A DNA stretch of 64,000 nt, taken from contig OX422189.1 of the NCBI GenBank assembly GCA_949130485.1, forward strand, positions 9,119,220 through 9,183,219, written 5' to 3'. A program made the translations under genes and the position numbers. A model generated the notes under the pieces. The model was not told the DNA's origin, made no database searches, and worked only from the letters and a program-made list of their open reading frames with translations. Position 1 is the stretch's first letter, and each line of letters opens with the position of its first letter. Positions 58,862-64,000 of this stretch are shown piece by piece. Source of the stretch: Agelas oroides (taxonomy: Eukaryota; Porifera; Demospongiae; Agelasida; Agelasidae).

Positions 58862-59591
58862 AGGGCTGTCACGCCGTGGATGGTCTCCCCTCAAAAACGG
58901 TCCCCCCGGACCGTCCGTAGCAGAATAAATGGTCCCCCCGGACCGAATATCGCGGCCATACCTGGTCCCCCCCTGCCGCGAATGGTCCCACCCTTGGCAT
59001 GGCGAGTGTCGAGGCTGAGAAGTGGACCAGGAAGGCTGAAGCTGACTATGCAGTCAGCCTTACCCTTAGGCTAGGTTTTCGAGGCGAGCTAAACAATGTG
59101 TATTCGTGTATGTTCGAAGCTATGCGGGACTCCATGGCAGTTCCCTTCAGCTACACACGCAGTATCCCTCGGCAGGTAGTAGAGTCTAGAGTGGAGTCTG
59201 TACTATGGCAGGAGGATGGCAGAGTGCACTGGTGGAGAAGGCATATTATTATCTCGCTGAAAAGAGGTAGCCAGCTAACTATACACGAAGAACGACAAGC
59301 GCAGTATTCGATCGAGAAGCTGTGCGGCATCTATCGACTATTGTCGTAGGCCCTCTGCGATAGTTTGTGACATGAAGACGAAGTTTGAACTACTTGAGTA
59401 AGCTATCTCGATACGTAGTTGACTGTGTAGTTCACATTTGTAACTTATAGTGAAGTAGAGGGGGGGACCAATTATAGCGAGGGGGGACTGTTTACAGCGC
59501 CGCAGATGGTCCTAGGGGGGACCATCTACAGTGCCATGGATGGTCCGGGGGGACCACTTTTGGGGGGGACCACTTATAGTATGACAGGGCT
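58862..59591. mobile_element. TIR element built of GGTCCCCCC motifs, carrying a 116-codon ORF
   Basis: The left flank has three or more GGTCCCCCCGGACC palindromes. The right flank has the inverted series (GGTCCGGGGGGACCA, GGGGGGACCA). Outer ends AGGGCTGTCA and TGACAGGGCT are opposed but imperfectly complementary. It sits between PCID2 and SYNRG. The arrangement of terminal C/G-run arrays around a small ORF suggests a DNA transposon or its derivative; no transposase motif is visible. Confidence 0.6.
58999..59349 (+). CDS. Unknown 116-aa ORF inside the GGTCCCCCC element
   Basis: ATG at 58,999, stop at 59,349. Begins MASVEAEKWTRKAEADYAVS; basic and Trp-containing in the middle (WRRHIIISLKRG). 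No family recognised. Base composition is even and coding-like, unlike the C/G-run flanks, which supports a genuine element-encoded or captured reading frame. It may also be a 5' exon of something spliced; I cannot decide. Confidence 0.4.
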   Translation: MASVEAEKWTRKAEADYAVSLTLRLGFRGELNNVYSCMFEAMRDSMAVPFSYTRSIPRQVVESRVESVLWQEDGRVHWWRRHIIISLKRGSQLTIHEERQAQYSIEKLCGIYRLLS

Positions 59592-59615
59592 ACTGTAGTC
59601 ACTTATGTGTCCCGT

Positions 59616-59825
59616 GTAGAAGCATTTGCGACCGGGATCAAAATTCAATCAAGTGATCAAAGCCCTTTTGGGGGTCGATCAAGGGATCAAGGTGACCTCT
59701 GAACTGCCAAAATCAACAGATCAAGAACGGCTGGCTGCAATTTGACCTTTAACCCTTGGAAATCAAGAGGTGAAGCACACTTCGCCGATCAAAAAAACTT
59801 GATCACGGTCGCAAATGTTTCTACA
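59616..59825. mobile_element. TIR element (GAAGCATTTGCGACC family)
   Basis: GTAGAAGCATTTGCGACCGG at the left and its inverse GGTCGCAAATGTTTCTAC at the right, 210 bp apart, with GATCAAG direct and inverted repeats inside. A degenerate relative is at about 49,884-49,960. Confidence 0.75.
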
Positions 59826-59874
59826 GGCGACATGTGACTACCCCGGCCCTTGATACCTCTCCATATATTTTCAG

Positions 59875-62800
59875 GTATCCGAACCAGCAGCAGTGGGTGG
59901 GTGGAGTTCCAGCCCAATTCAACCAATCACAGCAACAGGTTTGTGGGCTGAGCAAATTATCCTCACTTCCACTTATACACAAACCTGTGTAGTTCCCTTG
60001 TCATTTATTGTGGCAGGCTGCTTCAGTGTCTGGAATGGAAGTGAACAAAAATCGGGTGGTACTAGCTATAGTCTCGCAAGCCACACCCTTCACAGAGAGG
60101 AAGGGTCTGGTCACGCTGCAACCATCGAGTTGTCGCCATGACAGAAACTTGTGAGATCCGTGCATCCGTTGTCATGGAGCAGCAATTACGTTACGTGTTT
60201 AGCGGATGTCAGCATCTTATTATCTAACGGCGCTGTTTGATAATTGCATTCTTCGGCGACAACTCGTCAGCTGCAGCATGACCACACCCTTCCTCTCTGC
60301 AAAGGGTGTGGCCTGCGAGACTAGGGTCTTACCTAATCTTTACATGATTCCCAGGGTGCAGTGTGGCCAGGCCAGTGGCAACAACAGCCAACCCCTCCTC
60401 CTCCCCACCAGCAGCAGAGTGGCTACTATGGCCCTCAGCCACCACAAGGAGGGTTCCCACAACAACAGTTCCCCACGCCTCACCAGTTTGGCCCCACCCC
60501 CCAGCAGCCTCTGGCACCAGCCCAGACCTTTGTTTCTCACCAACAACAGCTACAAGCCATGCAACAAAAACAGGTGAAACCAGTTCCAAATATGTTACAC
60601 TAGATATCCACAAGTACATTTTTATTTCCAGTTGTGTCAAGAAAAGATACCAGGCCCTCTCCCGCTTTTCCGTACTGCAAGCGACGGAAAGCTGGGCGGG
60701 GCCTCGGAACGAGGCTATCAAGGTAGTATAAGGTGAAACTAGAACTAGTATCAGAGACACTTACAATGTAGTACATGTAAAGGTAGGCTCTTCCTGGAGG
60801 AAGAGGGTGCGAGACAGTCTTTGGCGACTGGTGCCGCACTGTCTGCGGCTAGGAAGAGTGTACTTCACTCAAGTGAAGGTGTGAGGGGGTGGAGTGAGTG
60901 TGTGAGGGAGTGAAGTAGCTGGGCAGTGGCCTGAGAACAAGACTAGGAGTGAAGAAGTGAGTGGTCAATTTGCAGAATAGTGTGTTTCAGCTTTACCAGC
61001 ACAGTGGTTCAAAGTTCTTTACTTCAGTATTAGTTTGACTGTTTTTCTGATCTCTAGCTGGCAGAGCAACAGCGACTGGCCAGGGAGGAACAGAAGAGGC
61101 GGGAGTTTGAAATCCAGAAACGTCGACTACAGCACATCAATGTTGTAAAGCCGGCCGCTGCCAATCCTGTTGATGATCTGTTTGGCAAGAAGCTGCACTC
61201 TGCACCTCTGAGCCAAACTGGAACCACCCCCACAGGCGTGAGTCCCACACCATCGTCAACCGCCTCCACCCTTCCTCCGCCTCCTCCTCCTCCTTCCCAG
61301 CAGCCTCCAGTTGCGCTCAGTTCTGAGCAACCACAAGGACACCCATCTTCTCAAGTAGCAAGCTCAGAACAGAAAGGAAATATTGAGCCTGGTGAGAAGA
61401 GGGAAGTCCAGTGTGCAAAACCTGACCCAGGTATGTACAATTTGCTAAAAGTCACTCATCATTCTGAAATAGCTTTTGCTTCATGTTGTCTTAACCCAGT
61501 CTCGGTCCCGGGCCCTTAGCTCCTTCCTCCCAGTCTCGGTCCCGGGCCCTTAGCTCCTTCCTCCCAGTCTCGGTCCCGGGCCCTTAGCTCCTTCCTCCCA
61601 GTCTCAGTCCCGGGCCCTTAGTTTCTCCCAATCTCGGCCCCAGACCCAAAACTAACCCCAGCGTAGATCACTTTCAGTTTTGCGCACAAGATCTCGCAGG
61701 CCTTCCCTCTCTGTATGAGCATGATAGTAAGCAGGAGACCAGCAACAAGCAGGAATACTTAAAGTTCAAGTAGTTCAAGTGACTGTTGGAGTGGAGCCAA
61801 AGGACACACCCAAAGGGCACAGTGCCCTTTGGAAAAGGCCTAGCGAGAACCCTGCTGCACATTGTGTATGAATTGGCTACCTTTCATTTTGCAGCTGAGA
61901 CGTATCAGAAACTGATGGCAGACTCACTGAGCAACTTGAGCAAACCTGCAGCGTCTATCAGAAAGAAAATGGAATTTAAAACGTCTTCTACCCACCTCAA
62001 GTCATCTCAACGAGCACCTAAACCAGTCCCTCAATCTGTAAAATCTCGAGAGTGGTGTGCAGACACGAGTGAATTTGCTGGTATGTTTGCAGTACATACC
62101 CAGCAGCAGGAGACACAAGAGGAGGACAGCTTCGGAGAGTTCCAGTCGTCAATTGATCGGTCTGGTTTGCTAGAGCAGGGCGAATTCCAGGCTGCTCCTC
62201 TTCTCCAATCACAGCAACCCCTCGGGGTGCAACCACCTCTTCAGAATCAGTCTGGCCTAGGACAAGGTAGCTTTGTCCCAGGACAAGCTACTATCATCCC
62301 ACCACCCAGCCTCAGTACGGTCACACTAACCAGCTCTTACACACGCCCGATAGTGGCCACCAGCGTATCAGGGCCAGTCAGTGACACTATCACTACCCAT
62401 GGACAAACGTCCATCGGTGCATCGGGTGAAACTCGTGGCATTGGGTTCCAAGCTCACAGCAGTGGTTCAGCTCTGACCAGCATCGAAACAGTCCCTAGCA
62501 CTACTGTTCCAAGCCACCCTCCTTCCAGCGTCCCTACCACTTTGGATCCCTCTTGTTTCCCACCAGTTTACCAGGAAGTCTACAAGCGGTGCTCCACACC
62601 TGGTGATTCCTTCCTCCGCACAGAGCTGCTGTTTCCAATCCTGACCTCTAGTCAGCTCCCACGAGACGTCCTTCGTGACCTCTGGACCCTCGCCAACAAA
62701 ACTGTTCCTGGGAAACTGAACCAGACAGAGATGTTTGTGTTACTGGGTTTGATTGGACTGGCACAGGTGAGATAGATAGCCGCATAAACAGACCTCTCCC

Positions 62801-64000
62801 ACTTCCATGCACTGAACTTCCTGTAGAATGGAAGTATTTTATTAGTTACTCAACTGTCTGTCCCCAGAAGATCCTTCTTCATGTACGTATGGAAGTACAC
62901 ACTCACAGCAGCATTTTAATCTTTCCACTTACAGGGTTTCATACAAAGGGGGGGCAAGTAGTGGGATTTCCCCCCCTCCCCAGAAATTTGAAAATTATAT
63001 ATGATGTCATGATTGGCTCAACAGCTACAAAGCATAATTATGTATTATCACCTCACACAGAGTGGCCACCCCTCTCCGTCACTGGAAGCTCTCAAGCACA
63101 CCCCTCATCCTCCCATCCCCAGGCTCTCCGCCCTCCCAGAGTTCACCTCCACCACACTGGGACCTCCCCCAACATCAGGAAACCTGCAAAGTGAGATCAT
63201 CGATAAACACTTTTATTATGTGCATTTTATGTAAATGTCCACAACTAGAGTCCCAATTGATGCACACCAACAATAACATACTGAGTTGTAGTCTCGTGAC
63301 CAGCCGGAAAATCTGTCTAGTAACATTGCACATTGTATCCGGCTGCATGGTTATGAGACTGAGTTGAGTCCTCAGCCTCATTCCAGACCTTCTCTGCCAG
63401 TAGCTTTATCTTGATCACTTGAAGCAAACGATCCAAAACTTGAGGCAGGGGGAAGGCCTGGGAACAAGGCTACCTTCAGTTATGTGTTAGCTCACCTGTT
63501 TTGAGTGAGTTTTATGTGATATTGTTTTACAGCTGCTGATGATGACTTTGGAGAGTTCCATGGGACAGCTCCACCCCCTAGCTCAGGACCGCTGCCTAGC
63601 AACCCCCCACTTCCTGTTCCCCCACTCCCCCAACAACAAGCTGGTCCCCCACTCCCCCAACAACAAGCTGGTCCCCCACTCCCCCAACAACCAACTGTTC
63701 CCCCACTCCCCCAGCAACCAACTGTTCCCCCACTCCCCCAGCAACAAGCTGGTCCCCCACTTCCCCAACAACAAGCTGGTCCCCCACTCCCCCAGCAACA
63801 AGCTGGTCCCCCACTCCCCCAACAACAAACTGTTCTCTCAATGAAGGCAGCTAGCGAACCAGTTGAACTGCAATTTCCAGCCCAATCAGTTCTCAAACCA
63901 TCTGTTGACGATTCTGCTAAAGTACACGACAAGTACAGCGCATTTGAAGAGTTACAAGGAGCAGGTTTGATCTCAGTGGGTCAAGACGCTTCCTTGAGTT
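59875..64000 (+). CDS. SYNRG: Gamma-synergin (SYNRG) homologue, partial, runs off window
   Basis: Exons in phase: 59875-59938, 60355-60573, 61058-61430, 61895-62766, 63061-63190, 63533-beyond 64000. The first visible exon begins in phase 2, so at least one upstream coding exon is missing. Order: Gln/Pro-rich N-terminus; charged coiled-coil-like LAEQQRLAREEQKRREFEIQ leading to INVVKP; acidic SFGEFQSS; an EH domain (about 62,540-62,766; LPRDVLRDLWTLANKTVPGK is its signature); ADDDFGEFHG, a typical gamma-adaptin-ear binding motif; a PPLPQQQAG repeat; and DKYSAFEELQ as in vertebrate synergins. The family binds AP-1 gamma-ear at the trans-Golgi network and endosomes in clathrin-coated vesicle formation. 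Confidence 0.88.
60069..60323. mobile_element. Palindromic element (AGTCTCGCAAGCCACACCC family), long member
   Basis: Left end ATAGTCTCGCAAGCCACACC and right end GGTGTGGCCTGCGAGACTA are inverted. The interior contains an inner inverted pair (CGATAGTTGTCG-type CGAGTTGTCGCC / GGCGACAACTCG). It lies in a SYNRG intron just before the exon at 60,355. Confidence 0.75.
61496..61628. repeat. 34-bp tandem repeat, four copies
   Basis: Unit CCCAGTCTCGGTCCCGGGCC followed by CTTAGCTCCTTCCT, in a SYNRG intron. The half-site resembles the GTTCCCAGGC palindromic family. Confidence 0.85.
63373..63472. mobile_element. GTTCCCAGGC-family palindromic element
   Basis: CAGCCTCATTCCAGACCTTC at the left and GAAGGCCTGGGAACAAGGCTA at the right are inverted, in a SYNRG intron. 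Confidence 0.7.
63620..63835 (+). repeat. 27-bp coding repeat in SYNRG (PPLPQQQAG), about eight units
   Basis: CCCCCACTCCCCCAACAACA then AGCTGGT, repeated in frame about eight times, alternating QQQAG and QQPTV versions. It encodes a Pro/Gln linker next to the DDFGEF motif. Confidence 0.9.

Noticed and set aside
60329..60760. Minus-strand 143-codon ORF and other shadow frames over SYNRG
   Set aside because: Opposite-strand shadow of the Gln/Pro-rich SYNRG exon at 60,355-60,573.

Overview
The window is animal nuclear DNA, most likely from a demosponge or a close early-branching metazoan. Genes are spliced with GT-AG introns. The protein set is metazoan: DOCK-D/zizimin GEF, PCID2, gamma-synergin, CHST15-type sulfotransferases and collagen. 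There are two NLR-type (death-like + NACHT) immune-receptor genes, a family known to be expanded in Amphimedon. Introns are full of microsatellites, pyrimidine-rich minisatellites and short palindromic (MITE-like) elements. The species assignment is inference; no rRNA or mitochondrial marker is present.

Layout. (1) 1-15,520 (+): the last 30 recognisable exons of a DOCK9/10/11-like GEF, ending in a complete DHR2 domain. The third-largest feature of this locus is a collagen-like gene lying antisense inside a DHR2 intron. (2) About 6,747-25,906: a tandem segmental duplication (units of about 9.2 and 10.0 kb) that copied the DHR2 exons and the nested collagen gene. The second DHR2 copy has at least three frameshifts. 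The second collagen has lost its ATG, and two minisatellites have expanded reciprocally in the two copies. (3) 25,870-28,660 (-): a death-like/NACHT NLR with no LRR in its ORF, plus a broken LRR remnant downstream. (4) 33,307-43,083 (+): one uninterrupted 3,258-residue ORF with four successive death-like + NACHT modules and LRRs after modules 1 and 3. It looks like a two-module NLR that doubled inside one gene. (5) 43,867-49,528: a head-to-head pair of two-exon CHST15-like Golgi sulfotransferases sharing about 600 bp between start codons. (6) 51,030-58,573 (-): a complete 18-exon PCID2 gene (399 aa). (7) 59,875-64,000 (+): the 5' part of a gamma-synergin (SYNRG) gene that runs off the window.

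Functionally the housekeeping genes (DOCK-D: Cdc42/Rac activation; PCID2: TREX-2 mRNA export; SYNRG: AP-1/clathrin sorting; CHST15-like: glycosaminoglycan sulfation) have no obvious operon-like link. The accessory interest is the NLR neighbourhood (25.9-43.1 kb) and the duplicated DOCK/collagen block. The four-NACHT gene is the best candidate for a previously undescribed system. Modules 1 and 4 keep the Walker B acidic residues and the sensor-1 arginine, while modules 2 and 3 have lost both. That suggests two working and two degenerate NTPase units in one chain.
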